In this document: positions 22,748-40,712 of the stretch, in pieces
Numbering within the stretch: position 1 is the first letter of the stretch
Layout: each line of letters opens with the position of its first letter
NCBI GenBank assembly: GCA_030248065.1
Contig: JASAMV010000259.1
Span: 33,843-97,842, forward strand
Reading direction: 5' to 3'
Source of the DNA: Rhynchonema sp. JSB1_4
Taxonomy: Eukaryota; Nematoda; Chromadorea; Monhysterida; Xyalidae
Length of the DNA: 64,000 nucleotides
Program-made: the position numbers and the translations under genes
Notes under the pieces: model-generated
The model's input: the letters and a program-made list of their open reading frames with translations, nothing else
What the model was told of the DNA's origin: nothing
The model's database searches: none

Positions 22748-23918
22748 TATATGTATGTCTCGGAAGTTGACGTCGGAAAAATTTCCAATCAGTTTGGTTT
22801 GACTTCACGATTTAGTGTTGAGAATGAAAGGCAGTATTGTCGGGTCTCGAATCGGCCAGAACGTTCTCTCTGGCGCGCTGCCAAAAATATAATTCGTCGT
22901 GGGATTTACGTCAGCAAAGAAACCACGTGTCGTTTGTCAACACGAGATTATGACGATGTGGTGTCGTTTTTTGCGAATCTGCAAAAAATGTGACTTGACA
23001 TTTTGAAGACACACGTCCATCACGTGGTTCATCACGCCATGTCAGTCACCCACCACCCCGATGAAACGACGAGGGATTAAACTTTGGCGCCTGACAGAGG
23101 CAAAATTAAAGGGTGTCACGCTAAATGATGTCACACTTGTAATGCACTGTGCCGTGACAGTACCCAACGATGACAACCTTTGACAACAAAACAGAAAAGG
23201 GATTAACACCCACGTGTGTGGTACCAGTCCCGCAGGAGGAACGGAACATAAAAAATCGACAGAAAAAAAGAAGAAGTCAGTAAGTTCTTCAGGCTCTTCT
23301 CCTGACCTGAGCATTGAAGGGAACCACGATATTCGATGAGTAATTTTGTGAGGAAAAACTTCAGAAAGTTCCATATGGGCGAGTGAGATTTTGGTGGTTT
23401 ACGTGACAAGTTGTTATCAGGAACTAATCTTCTCGGGGTGGCGTGATCCTCTAAACCATCGCTTCCCTGTGACACCAGGAACGCATAAACACTTTTGGCG
23501 CTCGTTTATGCTTTTTCGCAGCGAGTTTACACACTCGCCGTGATGGTCATAAAACGTTTTAGAGTGATCATGTTTAAGAGCGGTCATAAACGCTAGATTG
23601 CCTTGTCGGTTGTGTGGCTCGTTAACGTCTCCAGGAAAAAAAGTTGGAATAGGTTTGCCTTCGAGAGTGCCAAAAACATGATAACCACGGGGGAACAGCA
23701 ACTTGTGAGCTGACGGTTGGTCACGCTTGTGTTTACAAATCGATTGATCACTCACTCGCTCGTAGATGGTGCGGATAGATAGATACCCAGGGGCTTTCAC
23801 CGAAACTAATCATGTTTTCGAGAAACGTTTCTGACGTTTTACAAGCATAGAACAATACAAGTGAGCCTGCTGACGGCCAGAAAAGCAAACAGGTATTATA
23901 CATTAACGGCTTATGCTA
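22748..23918. other. Intergenic; one doubtful minus-strand frame
   Basis: Upstream side of the sPLA2 gene. A minus-strand frame at 23417-23800 (127 codons) has fairly even composition and includes NRQGNLAFMTALKHDH, faintly like an ankyrin unit. I see no splice-linked partner or family match. It could be a decayed gene fragment or chance. Confidence 0.3.
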
Positions 23919-24064
23919 CAGTGGTAAACTCAAGTGGTCAAATCACTTTGTCGACTCACTTTGTGGAGTCGCCGAGTCACCCTGAATGCCATGTATTATG
24001 TCTCCACGCTCACTCGGGGTTGCTGCGAGCTGACGAAGTGATTTGACCACTTGAGTTGACTACT
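23919..24064. mobile_element. MITE, 146 bp
   Basis: Terminal inverted repeats of about 31 nt: left CAGTGGTAAACTCAAGTGGT then CAAATCACTT, right AAGTGATTTG then ACCACTTGAGTTGACTACTG. The interior is GC-rich and non-coding. Confidence 0.8.
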
Positions 24065-27000
24065 GTTATATTAGCCCATTGCCCATTTGCTGTATATTTA
24101 AAATACTGCTGGGACCCACGGATTGCCCACAAAGGTTATCTGTCACCTCAGCAGACACGGTAATGGGCGCCATGATACATACAATCTATGCTGCGTTCAT
24201 TTTTTGCTTCGAACTTGCGTGTTCACTTGTCGTTCATAACGTATGCAAGGAGTCATACATGGACCATGCATCCTCATGGTGTCAATAGGGTACCGTATGT
24301 TCTTCAAATTGGAAGAGAATGGAATGGAACCGAAGTTTTCTTTGAGATCCGAATTTGTAGCTGAGTCGGAGAAGCAGCAAAGCATCCAAGAAACTTAGGA
24401 ATTCCAGTCATGCGTGAACACGCCATTTTTTGATGTAACGAATGAAAAATGGTGTCAAGAACAGTGAGCTGACGCGTATGAAACGTTGTTGAGTACAGGG
24501 CCATATACAGTTTGATCGTGGGCCATAGTCATAGCTATGTATCTATGACTTCCAGCGGGTTCGCCCAAGAAACAAAACAACGTCGCCAGCTTGTCAACTA
24601 CAAGTGTCGAGGGAATACATAACTTTTCGACTTTCTTTATGTGCCGAGACCGGACCACAAAAATGTTGCATTTTCACACAAACACAGCAGCCCGAGTAAA
24701 ACGGCTTCCGGTTTTCGCACTTGGCCGACGCTGTGGGGCGCCACCGACTGACGAAGGCATTTTACGTCGCGCCTCACGACCCTTTCACAATAGACAGCTG
24801 ATGGGGTGCGGTCTCTAATTTGGAATTGTGGACAGGGGATAATTTTGATGTGTTGTTTGCGCTGCGATGTGCAGGTGGTCTTGGATTCGCAATGAAAACC
24901 TACGACAAACCTGTTATTCATGCCTTTGTTGATAAAGTCAGTGTCTCCACATCAAACAGGTTTTAGGCAAATCCGCAAAATTTGCGAACGCGAGTCCATT
25001 CGCACCAAGTACATGAATGAAATTAGAGGGGTAACGGACACCTTGACCGGTGACGTCAGAATTTATTTGAGAAATAAGCTGAAAAGGAAAAGAGAACAGA
25101 GCATGAGAATGGAGTTCTGGCAAAAATATGTCATGATTACTTACCGCATGAGCTTGTGGGTGCAAATTATCTGCTTGTTTTGAGTAGCTTGAGCATGGTT
25201 TTGTCCCGGTAACTACCATATCGGTACGAAAAGGTGTAGCTGTCACAAATCAGTCGCCCATTGTAATTGAGTCGAGACACAAAAGCACTGGAGTTGTGTG
25301 TGCAAAACAGCTCCATCACCCTACATCCGACAGCTGGCACATTACCAGCATAAATTGTCAACTAAGACTAAAAATATGGCACATGTGACATCTTGGATTA
25401 TTCATGAACCCATGAACCAATTTTAGAGGCTTTGCGTACGTATACAAAGCACACCTAAACGTGGTTCTCTGAGAGAACACATTTTCGCGCGCTGGTTTGC
25501 TTCTGGACGCGTGAGAACCAATCAGCGCTCGAAAATTTGGCCTCTGTTCTCTCAGTGAACGAATTACGAACAGTTGCCCTCTCAGAGTCGTACAAAACGT
25601 GCTGAATTTTAGACCAAAGGGAACCCAACAGATTTCGAACTTGATTCCCCCACATCGAACGGGGAGTGACACGAGCACAGACGTCAGTAACTTTAGGCTT
25701 AAATTAAACTTGACATTATTACCTATACAATGTACATAACATAGGTTTATGTTCAGAATTGGGCTCCGGTTAGTGTCACACGCAGTGCTGTGAAATGATG
25801 ACAAATTAGATATACGTACGGTACGGTCCTGTATATGACGCTTGTGCGCCGGAACCAGAAGAGTGAAAATGTGAGAAAAGAGTACCATGTGAGCGCGCTC
25901 AAAAACTATACTGGTTATCCCCTGATGATCATGATGAATGGTTAAGGTGAGTAGACTTTACGACGCCCTACGCTTCATGTACATAGCTCACAAGGGACAA
26001 AAAGTCACATAATTGCTAATTCCTCGACACCCAATTTTGAAAGTTTGAAGCAAATTCTTTGTGGATCAAAGATTCGATAAAATTTAGTACTCAATAACTT
26101 GAAGTCCACGTCAACGTAAACCTACATGGTATCAGAAGCTGCCATTTCAGGTTACGGTATCACCATAAGAGTAACCAAACGCGCGACCCCACATCAAGTT
26201 AGATCACATGAGCACGGAACCCATAGGAAAAATGCTATGCACGCAGCTGAACAGTATGGGTGTCAGGCCATTAGCCCGATAAAGTCAGCGACCGCTTCTA
26301 GTTGATCCCAGATATTTTTCTAACTGTCCCTTTCGCGACTTCTAACGGAAAAGCGCTTTTATGAAAATAGAGTCGTTTTGTCATGCGCTGATGTATACTA
26401 AAGTCGTTGGGCTCAGTCACTGTGTTGTGCTGGAAACCTGCATAACCGTCTGTTGTGGTATACGCATGACAAGACTGGATTTACGAATCTTAGACAAATC
26501 GTGGGCACGAAGCCACTGTACACTCAGAGAGTGAGCTCCATACTATCGCTATCAGCTCCATAGCGAGAAAAAAATACAAAAAAGCGGAGAAATGCTTGGG
26601 CTTCCGTCCGCCAGGTTCACTTAAGCGCGATTGGCGCCCGGGCTTTGTAACGTGCCGACCAAAGGTATACCTGGCTGACCACAGTCTTTAGCTTTTAACT
26701 AATGACAGGATTTCGTCAGCTTAACTTCATGCCGATGTTCCACTGGATTAGGCAGCCGGCTAAGGGTATTTGCTGCGCCAACATGCGTTGAGATAACTTT
26801 CGATCGGCAGTTGCGATAACGCACGAATACAGAAAATCGCAATAAACCAGGTGAACAGCGAGCGCATAAAAATGCAAAAATGCGATTTCGGTACGTTCAT
26901 AACGACGTGCGCCGCCGCCGAATCAGTACCATTTATATGGACACATAAAACTCACAATAAAACAGCGGTCGCGCATAGAACATAAAAAAAACAGAACACT

Positions 27001-29354
27001 GTTCACAGCCGGCATTGAAGACCACCCGAATGCAGCGAGACAATTGGACGCCTTTTGGCCGACCTTCGTTCGGGTTGTTGGGCACAGATCGTGGATTTCA
27101 TCATTATTGCTTGGAAGGCGAATCTCAGTGTAGACAGCCCTCTTTTATTACAATTAGCAGGAAAAATCATATCCGTATACGCCACGGTGACTGACTGCAT
27201 GCGCGCGCATCAAACTTGGAGACCGGGTCCCAATGTTTGCATGCTGCTGCTGAAAGGTCAAAACCACGAGCGTGCTGCATCCGACCAAGTCCCAACCTGG
27301 ATGTGTGCATCCCACTGAACTTGGTTCTCTGATGTTTCAGATGGCCGAACTGTTCTCGGCGAGTAACCACTTGGTAAACCATGCTCTCAGAAAGCAGAAA
27401 TCGCGCGTGTTGTACTTTCCGCGCGTTGATGGGACGTCTGGAACTTGGACCAAAAGCCTTGACCGTCTACCTTCAAAGTGAGCGCCGATGGTATGTTCTT
27501 TTTCTGCTGTCACAAGTTGTGATAGCAGAGAAAGTTAGAAGATTAGAAAGTCGGTGCCGTGTGCTGTGGCATGACAGCAAACTCGTAGCGATATGCAATA
27601 AATTTCGAGTGAGGAAGATATGGCAAAACGTTTCCACAACATTGACCTGTCAGCATGAATGGACAAAAATTAATATTGCTCTTCACAACAACCAAGAACT
27701 AATAAAAGTTGGCTTTGCGTCAGGAAGATGGAAAGCCGTTTCATATTAGGTCAAACGGACGCGCGTGCACATGAGAGATAAACTGGGATGATTTTGGGTT
27801 CCGAACCAGCAACCTTTCATGCCCATGTACACATCGCATACCCTCTATTAAGGGTAGGCGCCAAGTTTCATTAAAAGTACCGCTTTTGATAAACCTTTGG
27901 CACGAAACATAGCAGGTGCAATTAAAGATCGCTGCTATTTACCGCGGAAAAACTGATAGACAGCACACTTATTTCCTGATCCAGAAGGTGGCAGGCCAGT
28001 TTTTTTTGATTAAACGAAAGTCCGCAGATGTTTCATGTCGACTACGATCTAATCTACTGGCCACAGCTTGTTATGATAAGTTCAATTTCAGCGTCTGGCA
28101 ATGACAAGCGAGCGTCAAAACATAAGATTCATAACACATCAGCAGCAGCACAGCACTGTTTGTAGTGCTGCGGACTGGTGCAAGTCGCACTTGAGCCGTG
28201 CTTGGCAAGCTTATGCATGGGTGCCATACCATACGAGAGTTACATCAAGCTTTGGCACACACAACTGCGGTTGACATGCTGTGAGAATGAGTAGTGTGCT
28301 GTGCGCGCTATAAAAACCACGGACACATACACACACACAGCTGACCATGTAGTAATCGACTGTAAGCTGACAGTTACTAGGTGCCATTTGAGATTGATAC
28401 GTGGGACATCACTTGATCGACTCGGGACTCAACTATGACAGTATGTCAGAGTGTGCGCAGGTGCACTGCCCACCTTAGGTATACCAAAGCTTGTGCGTAC
28501 TATTTAGCTGGATCGAAACAGTGCACAAGCAGCACACTGATACGGTTGTCATCCACAGCGGCTTTAGTGTTAGAAAGCTTGTCAAAGCGAGGTAATATCT
28601 GCTGGGCTTAATGCACCTAAGGTACCCCACTGTAAGTACCCGTTACGTTACAGTACAGCTCCATTTATTCAGACAACAAGTGCGGCCTGACGATAATATC
28701 CGCCTGAAACATACCGCAAGCTCTCTGTGTACATGATACAGGGTACATTAGGCGTCTGAAAGTGGCCAGCTGCACGCAATAATACAACTTTGATTAGCAT
28801 ATCATGCATCATAACAGGATTGGATTGTGTCGCAGTTGTTAACGCTCTAGGTTCTTGGGGGTATGTTCCAAATGACCGTATTTCACTGATGTTTTGAGAT
28901 GTACTGATTCCTGGGCTCGATAACTGAACGTCCGGCAATTTTTTATATGTACCTAAGGCTGTTGGCAATTTTTTTTAGAAATGCATGCATGTTCAAATAG
29001 AAATTGCGTGACCAAATAGAAAGAGAGAGAACAAAGAAAACCTGTTGCAATGTGTGTACTGGGTGGGATCGGGAATATGACGATTGTGAAATTGAGACGT
29101 GCACTTTCGCCGAGAACGAAAACGACTGAAATTGGCACGGAATGCAAGGAAGGGACTCTGTAGCTGGAACAGAAACTCCGCAGTTGCTAATGCTTCAAGA
29201 GCACATGGCCAGGGTACTTGACAATTACAAAGATTGACACATACTTTGTAGTTTGTCATGTATATACTTCATGGCAAGTAACCTTATTCGTGAATAGCAG
29301 CTTTCTCATCTAACATGCTGTGTCGGCAAGTGTCACAATCACGACTAGGTAAAA

Positions 29355-29520
29355 GCAAACTACACCAACATGAGCTCGATTTCGCAGCCGGCAGAATAGT
29401 GACACATTCATACGTGGCTGCCGATTTGAGAAATACAACGTGGTGCATGAGGATTTTCTCTTTCTGTTCGTTTTGTTAGCACACCACCTCCGAAATCGGG
29501 CTCTTGTTGGCGTAGTTTGC
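29355..29520 (+). mobile_element. MITE family with GCAAACTACACCAACATGAG ends, copy 1
   Basis: Left end GCAAACTACACCAACATGAG followed by CTCGATTTCG; right end CGAAATCGGGCTCTTGTTGG then CGTAGTTTGC. The interior (ACGTGGCTGC, TGATTTTCTCTTTCT) matches the copy at 58678-58852, and a partial inverted copy is at 56761-56900. Confidence 0.85.
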
Positions 29521-30290
29521 CTCCAGATATTGATCGCACAATGACTGAATCAGGATTCAGCTACGCTGAAATGCAACGTCACTGCCCCGCCCCGTCACTT
29601 TCCTTCTTCACGATTCAGGAAAAAAATTCGAATAATTCTAATAAAATCATTATGCGAGCAATGCGAGCGAGTCTATTGATGTGTGTCGGCCTCAATCGCA
29701 TTAATTTGGGGGGGGGGCGCATTATAGGCATTTTTGACAAAAACAAAGTGTGATACGCAACATTGCCCTGCTAGTCATGGACATAAAACCAAACGAGATA
29801 GTAACATAGGTCAGCTATATCAGAAAAAACCATGACGTGGACTCATTGCAAAAGTAAAGATGAAACTGACACGACACGGAACTTTCTGAATACGCTGAAT
29901 CTGCATAAACCAAGCACAATGGTGAAGTGAAACGACGGCAAAGCAAAGTTGACGTGAAGCCCATGGGATCACGTATCCTTCGCCAACCAAACTGTGCACT
30001 AGCTTAGGTACTGTACATGTAAAAACATGCCCAGCGTGTCAAAAAATGCGTGCAGCCCATAACCAGCCAAGCGTACAGTTGCATGTGACAATACAATACA
30101 ATACAATATCAACATTAGAAGTGCGCCGCGGCAAAGCAGCAAAGAGCAAGCTTACCATATTTGGCTTGTGGCTACGCAGTTGTTGGACTTACACGCATCG
30201 GGCGGGTGGGCGCTGCGCCACAAACATGCAGTTATGTGGCTTAGTGGGTGCCGTTTTGCGTGCATTATGAGAGGACAGCAAGCAGTGAGT

Positions 30291-30375
30291 TTTGCCGGTT
30301 TCGCCCTGTTTTCGCCGACGGACGGTGCACCAGAACATAGTCAATGCGAATGCACCTCATGGCCACGTGGAATCC
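30291..30375 (+). repeat. SINE-like dispersed repeat, copy A
   Basis: Pieces in order: GCAGTGAGTTTTGCC, TTTCGCCCTGTTTTC, CGGTGCACCAGAACAT, GTCA, GCGAATGCACC, GGCCACGTGGAA. The same order recurs in other copies at 36991-37095, 60630-60725 and, inverted, 41588-41676. Confidence 0.7.
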
Positions 30376-30890
30376 TAACAAAGGTAAGATTTCAGGTTTG
30401 CAAACATCTATAGTGGCGCACTGTACCCAGTTATGCGAATGATGGGACGACTTTTCAGCGCGTGTTTTGGTCTCCTGCCTTCTTTGCCACCCAGAAATAC
30501 TGGCGCTCACGGGCGGGCGGGACACGACGCATACACGCACAGCCGCAGGCAAAGGCACACACAACAAGCCACTACGCAATTAGCGTTTGATATTGTGACG
30601 CGGTGACGCCCCGCCCGCACGGCTTCGTTCTAGAGTACAGTGACGCATTAAGCGCATGGGTGGGCCCCGATAAATAAATTGGTATCAGTTGTTGTGATGC
30701 TAGTTCCATCCCCAACGCTTGCGTAAAGTATGTATGTACCTACGCATGTGGTGGCGGACACAGCTGTAGAACCAGACATGTGTGCACGTGTGGGAAGAAG
30801 TGACGCCGGTATTTGGACACATGTTTCGTTCCCGCCGCGTATGGGAGCCATGTCGACTTGGCGGACAGGACGAAGGTATAGTTTGTGCAC

Positions 30891-30936
30891 TTTGACCAGC
30901 GTAAAGTTGCTAATTTTACCCGCAGCGCTGGTCAAA
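30891..30936. repeat. Short hairpin of the TTGACCAGCGTAAA family
   Basis: TTTGACCAGCGTAAAGTTGC is followed after a few bases by TTTTACCCGCAGCGCTGGTCAAA, giving an imperfect stem. The same motif occurs at about 7905, 8567, 20881, 33757, 39352, 54316 and 62225. Confidence 0.55.
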
Positions 30937-31805
30937 ATTAGTATATATGTACGTCAATTTCATCACAGGGGCGGAAACTGTAATTTTAACCCGCGTAATA
31001 ATTGTCACTTTGTGCACACAATGAACAATTTTTACTCTGGTCAAAATAAGCGTGTCAACGCTTTCTCACAAATTGACACACTTGGCACCCATACGTGTAT
31101 GTAGCGTGCCTTATTCCAGAAGTTGAAATGGCCCTACTCAAAGATCGCATGTTTTCGATCGCCAAATAAGGCATCTGGGAGACCAAAGTGGTGCGCGGGG
31201 TTTCATCAGTGCTAAGTGGCTCTCCCTTACATAATATAAACAATGGTGGTGGAACCGTTGTGAGAGCATTTAGCTGCAATGGCTGACTGTCCGGATTTTA
31301 AGCGCCCGCGAGCTCAGCTGTTTTGCGTGCATGCGCTCATTTGTTAGCCAATGCCTCTCCATTGGCGCGCTTTGGGCTTCGACTAAAATTTCCAACAGCC
31401 ACAGACATTTATTGGTGCTCATGTACAACGCGAATTTATAATCCTCAGTTGTAGGGGAACAGAGCAACAGACCCCACAAACCCCAGTATGGTACTGTACT
31501 TTGGCCGAACCATATCCCGTCAGTGCGCATGCCATTCGTAACTGCGTGCATTTTTTGCAGTGATAAATGGGCAATTTAGGGCCAGAGAGCATCGTTGAGT
31601 TCTGCACCCAAATAATCGGGCTTACTCAATGTAAACAGGGTCATCCTCATTGCCGGTACCCAATAATGGTCGGCCCTCGTCAGCCGTCGAAGTGCGCGGT
31701 GAGTAATGCGTACCCTCCGGTGGACGGTTTGTAGGATATCGGACTATTCAGGAGTTTTTTGTGGAAAACAGGACAATATGTAGGTACAGTACCTGTAGGT
31801 ACTTA

Positions 31806-31864
31806 TCAATTTAAGCAAGTAGTACTGGGTATAACTTATACCCAGTACTACTTGCTTAAATTGA
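31806..31864. repeat. Perfect 59-nt palindrome (29-nt arms, 1-nt centre)
   Basis: The left arm TCAATTTAAGCAAGTAGTAC plus TGGGTATAA is mirrored exactly by TTATACCCA plus GTACTACTTGCTTAAATTGA around a single C. No mismatch was found. Such perfection implies recent formation. Confidence 0.9.
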
Positions 31865-34749
31865 ATGTGGTGGCAGTTTGCTGGTGCTATACCAGCTGAC
31901 AACAAAATGTTCCTATCTCGAGAAGAGATCATGGACTTTACTTAACAAAGCGAAGGCAACTGCTCTTTTCGTTTGTTGGCACCTGTACATAAATTCCACA
32001 AACGCTCAGTCGTATTGTGGCCTGCCACATGGCTTGACTTCGGATGAAAGTCTCAGGTGGGTTTTTAGTTTTGAGCCAACCTGCAGGTATTTTCAGAGAC
32101 ATGAGACAGCTCAAATTAATGCGTTTGTCCAAATCTTTTGAAAAATCATGCGTGTCCTGACATCTGACAAGTACACCTATACATACCTACTAAATGGCAG
32201 ACCGTCAATACCACACATGTAAAACCTGACTGAGGTACGTGGGCGCAGGGCAGAACAGACTTATCAATAAATCTGAGCTTCCACGTGGACCACACGGCTG
32301 CGTGGTGTGGGTCGATTTAGAAATTATGCAAATTTACGTTACACAGAATGTAACATTTTAGTCGGCAAAATCGGATTAACTTTGTCACCACGCTGCGAAC
32401 GAACGAACCACGCTGGTGGATGCCTTTTAGCGAAATCCAATTTGACATTACGGTATTCAATACGTGAATGGAAGAATGGTAATTTGGGTTCGAAAAGTCG
32501 TTGAACTGAAACAGATTTCAACAGACATCTGGTACCCAATTGCGCACACCGAAACACCGACTGTGCACCAAAGAGCACGAATGCAAATCAGCGGTGAGCA
32601 CAGCCTAATGCACCTGCTTTCTGTATACAATATTTCGGGTATCTTCGGATCGGATGCACTTGACCAATTTCTGGGATCCGGAATATCTGGGGTCGAAACT
32701 GGTAGCCGAATGGTGTTTCATGAAATAAATGAACAAGTACTTTTAAAGGCGGTGGCAAAACACCCAACCGCAACCGCACTTTGTTGTGTGTGTGTGTGTG
32801 TGTAATAGTAATCTCATTGACACGCACTCGCAAGCGCAAGCAAAATAAGATGCCTTCAAGCTGGAGGCTCGACTTGACACAAATTAGGAAACGGAAGGAA
32901 ACAAAGTGACAAGTTGTACGACGGGCTTGTCGAAGCTAGAAGGAAGTTACGCTCGACTCTGCGACTTCGCACGGAATTGGCAAAGTCGTTGCGTACATTC
33001 ATACAGTGGCACTAGTAAAGCTCGTGTTTGGCGGCAGTTTAGGCTTACGGCTCGCTTTGGACTAACGCAAGGTCTGGCGTCATCGCTGTAGTACCCACTA
33101 GGCTACAGAATGTCGATTTGTTACCGAATAAATCTGTATTGCTATACAGAATCCCATGTGACCTTTTGGTGTCAAAACTTGGCACGGTTGCTGTGAAGCT
33201 ATGCTTTTGAAAAGCTACTATGGAGTGTGCTCTTGAATTTTGATATGAAAAGTAGAAAAAATGTGCAAGCGTCAAAACGGCATTTTTAACGCTGTTTGGA
33301 AATTATGAATACGCACATTTATAATCAATGGACATCAAAATATACATAAGGATTGACGTGCAAACATGCAAGAAACAAAAACCAACCAGTGTGTACCCAA
33401 CTTAGGCGGGTGAGGTGGTGATGTTTTGGGTTGTTGTAATGTAACTCTGAATGTTCCCAAACAGGGAGCAGTTCACACAATTGTAACTTGCATACATAAA
33501 CCAAACAAAGTCAAATTGCAAAAGGGAGCCACCATTAATTGAAACAAAATCGATCACAGTCATGGGCGTCACGCTTGACAGGACGACGGCGACAATAATC
33601 GGCTGCAAATAAGCACATTAGGACAATTTTATTGTTTTTGTGGCCAATAAAGTTTTATCTTGTGTTGTTCAATGTGAGCTATGTATGTCACATGTAAGCT
33701 GGGACCGATAGTTTACTTGGGGGAGAGTCGGCCTATGATGTTTCAACTATTGTAAATTCGACCAGCGCACCCACGTTAAATACATAAATGTGCTGGTAAA
33801 ATGTGCAATTGTTTTCAATTCAGGTCCCGATCAAAATCGACCCTGGTGCCAGCAGAGTGCAGTCAGGTGTACCTTAGGTTATGAGGCAGTCCGAGTCCAC
33901 ATGGCGCAAGTTTGACTGATTGCTGAGTTCTCCACCACAAAATTGAGTTTGACATCGCAACAGACATTACAAAGCACACACACTACTGTGGTTGGCACAA
34001 AATTACGGTTAATTTAGGTGAATAATTCAAATGTGATCAGACAGAAACAAGATAACACACATGTAAGGCGATTGCAAATTGATGTGACTTCAATTAGGCG
34101 TGAAAGTTGGGACACTAACGGTATGGGTGGGATGGGAACAGAACAATTTGTGGGCCAGGCGATAGGGTAAGGACGTGAAGCAACACCCATACACAACACC
34201 CACATATCTACTTGAGAGCAACTTACAAACGTTTGGGAACATTTGTGGTACTGATGGTTTCTGGAAGCAGAATCTAGAGCACTGAGATCGAAACATATGT
34301 ACACGAACACTGGTCTTCTTTATGCTCTTTCATGGCATACATCAGTCCCAGCCAAACTCCTGGGTTTCGAATTGCGAAGAGAGAGAGAGACGTTCAGTAC
34401 CGGATATTTCCTGTGAAACTAAGCCTGTTCACACAGCAAACGCAGCAGCAGATGCCAGAAGTTTGAGGAGTAAACAAACACATAAAAAACAAAAACATCC
34501 TTCTCAGTCTAGTCATCTGCGATGATAAGGTCCAGTTGAAAAATAAACACGCGCAAGTGGCATCGCAACTTGGGTTGTTCGTGTGGTTGTTGGGCGTTAT
34601 TGCATTTGTAAACCATTGGCACCCGACAACCAACGAGAGGTACTGAGTCAGTTGTTTTGGCTAGTTCCGTTGTAGTCTACGCGTTTCTATTTCATGTTCA
34701 GCTGGGCACAATTCGTTGTACCCTTGGATGGTGACAGCTATTCCGCGAC

Positions 34750-34925
34750 TTTTCAGGCCCGGAAGTTCAGGCCCGACCTTTTCAGGCCCGTATTTCAGGC
34801 CCGGCCGATTCAGGCCCAGCATATTTGACCCTGTCGGTTTAGGCTTGGGCTCCAGCCGGGCCTGAATCGGTCGGGACTGAGTGGCCGGACCTGAATGGCC
34901 GGCTTGAACCTGTGCCCCGGGACTG
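34750..34925. repeat. Irregular tandem repeats of TTCAGGCCCG, both orientations
   Basis: TTCAGGCCCG or close variants occur five times at 34750-34820, then as reverse complement (CGGGCCTGAA and variants) at 34855-34920. Spacers vary. It resembles the CCCGGCC-rich tracts near 46 kb. Confidence 0.65.
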
Positions 34926-36020
34926 AACTGTCCACAATAGGTGACAGCCGGTGGGTTAACGACAACAGACATCCTGCTGCGTCAGCACGAAATATACGCA
35001 AAAAGACACTGGAATACTCGAATTTTTTCTAACACTTTCCCTGTTTTTGGTGCGTTGCAAGATCAGTCGATTGGTTTATGATGTTCAATGTGTCGTTAAA
35101 AGTCAACGATAACATGCCTGGCTTGGGAGGGTCAGAAACCTTGTTCAGAATGGGCTTGTTCGAGCAAGATTCTGCTGGAAACCTTCTTCAGCGTGAAGCA
35201 CTGAAAACGTTAACTAATCAAAAACAACAATCCTTTTTTCTGGCTTCTGGTGCCGTTTGATGGGGAAGTTTGAGGTCAACTGTCCAAGGTATACAGGTAC
35301 TATGTAGTTTGATCACGTGCTTCAAACGGTGGTGTGCAATGCACCACAACAGCATCGCAAAACATTTGTTGTAAACGAAAATGATATGTTCAAACAAATT
35401 AGTCTGCCGATCTTTACGCGAACTGTTGCACTGAACTGCCGTGTGGAAACCGGTTCGAGAAAACACAATGTCCCATCCAATTTTGCAGCGCATCATTGTT
35501 TCAAGAACATTAATTATTTGTATTTCGCAATAATTGACCGGTGTCTGCATCTTAATTTCATTCGATCATGTTTTCTCAGCGTCAGCAACCCGGAAAATTA
35601 CTGTTTTCTTACCGCAGAACGTTCCTTGTTCCTCTCGTTGTGAGCGTCTTGCGAAATTCAAAACCTGTCCTTGGTATATCTGGAGCATCGCCCGGCGTTT
35701 TTATACCTTTGAATCAGCAACTCGTATTAAAAGCAGCGTTGGGCGCAGTCAAACGTTTTCGGGTCCCGACAGTAAAACCATGTCACGCAGCCCGAAAATA
35801 CCTATGCAAGTGGCGAAAAGACATGAAAGGAAAACGTTTTGCGAAAAAACTGGTGCACTTACAAACGTGCGTGTGCATGCGTGCACGCACATGTTGTATA
35901 CACACACATACAAAATGAAATATAAGATGCATTTATTACTTCTGTCGGTGCACAAATACACAACATAATATGTATGTATAGCATGTTCTTGTTGTCATAA
36001 TTTAAGTATAGCAACTCACA

Positions 36021-39767
<3,747 letters not shown>

Positions 39768-40689
39768 ATAAGTGGACAGCCGTGATCGGGCCATTGGCAA
39801 ACTTGGTGATTGGATCTGTTGGCTTTCCTATAGGTGGCTGTGTACATTTTTTACACTGGTCAAACCTGTCGGCTTGAGTAAGAGAGCAATATTTTTTGTA
39901 TGCGGAAAGTCACCTGACCAAAGCAAATCCTATCACCGATTGATATCGGCTAACAAATATTGTGCATAAAATTGGGACCAGTCGGACGCACGGCAAACGT
40001 CCGGGAGTGCAACCTAACTAAGCCTTCAGTCTGAATGCTTGTTGTTTTCCAGCCCATTTGCCATTGCTCTGCTTCTTTAAAAACTCAATACGAGTATAAA
40101 TGTGCTTCTCTTTGTTCAAAATGCCAGTGTTCAATGCCCAGTTTATATTGACGTGGCTCAATTTACATAATATGGGAATCTGTTATGTATTGAATACTAT
40201 GATACACGACTAAAAGTGTTATTTTTAGAATGGAATTGCTCTGGTGCTCTAAAACTGTTGATGAGGTGATAAAAGTTGTGGTGCAACACTTTTCGAAAGA
40301 ATGAGATTACATTGCCCCACTCGGCACACCAGTTCATTTTTTATTTTGTTTACTGCACTCGTGATTCATTCCACAAAACAGTCTCATCACAATTGGCATT
40401 CACTGCGGTCAGGTTGTATATTCGGTTGAAATTTATCACATAGTCTTACTTTTACTGGAAAAAAATCAGGGTGGAATTCACTTACATCTGCCTTCACTCC
40501 AATTTGAAATATATCCTGTCATAGATCTTTTTTCATAACATTTTGCTGTACAGGATCAGATTTTGGTATCGATTGGTCAAATTTGTTCCATGCAATTTTC
40601 GTGGTTAAATTTACTGTGGATAAGTTAAGGCTAAAACTAAATGAGAGCGATGTTTAACCACAAAAATCGTCAAAATCTCGTCACATTTT
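39768..40689. other. Intergenic gap between convergent genes
   Basis: Lies between the protease stop and the 3' end of the minus-strand Gly-rich gene. It is AT-rich, and I see no gene, repeat or RNA. Confidence 0.5.
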
Positions 40690-40691
40690 GT

Positions 40692-40697
40692 TTTATT
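40692..40697 (-). terminator. Poly(A) signal AATAAA of the Gly-rich gene
   Basis: Read on the minus strand, AATAAA lies about 16 nt after the stop codon at 40713, implying a very short 3' UTR. Confidence 0.6.
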
Positions 40698-40712
40698 CTG
40701 GTCATGGTTCGA

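Larger units (their letters stand above)
24065..36020. other. Gene-poor region of about 12 kb
   Basis: I find no gene with splice support or recognisable domains on either strand. Identified contents are short repeats only: the MITE at 29355-29520, a dispersed repeat copy at 30291-30375, a small TTGACCAGCGTAAA hairpin at 30891-30936, a perfect palindrome at 31806-31864, and TTCAGGCCCG repeats at 34750-34925. A (GT)n run is at about 32783-32802. Confidence 0.5.

Noticed and set aside
23417..23800. Minus-strand 127-codon frame with faint ankyrin-like stretch
   Set aside because: One short similarity by eye, no second repeat, and no splice partner. Not called as a gene.
31806..31864. microRNA precursor
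   Set aside because: A perfect duplex with a one-base loop does not fit an miRNA hairpin.
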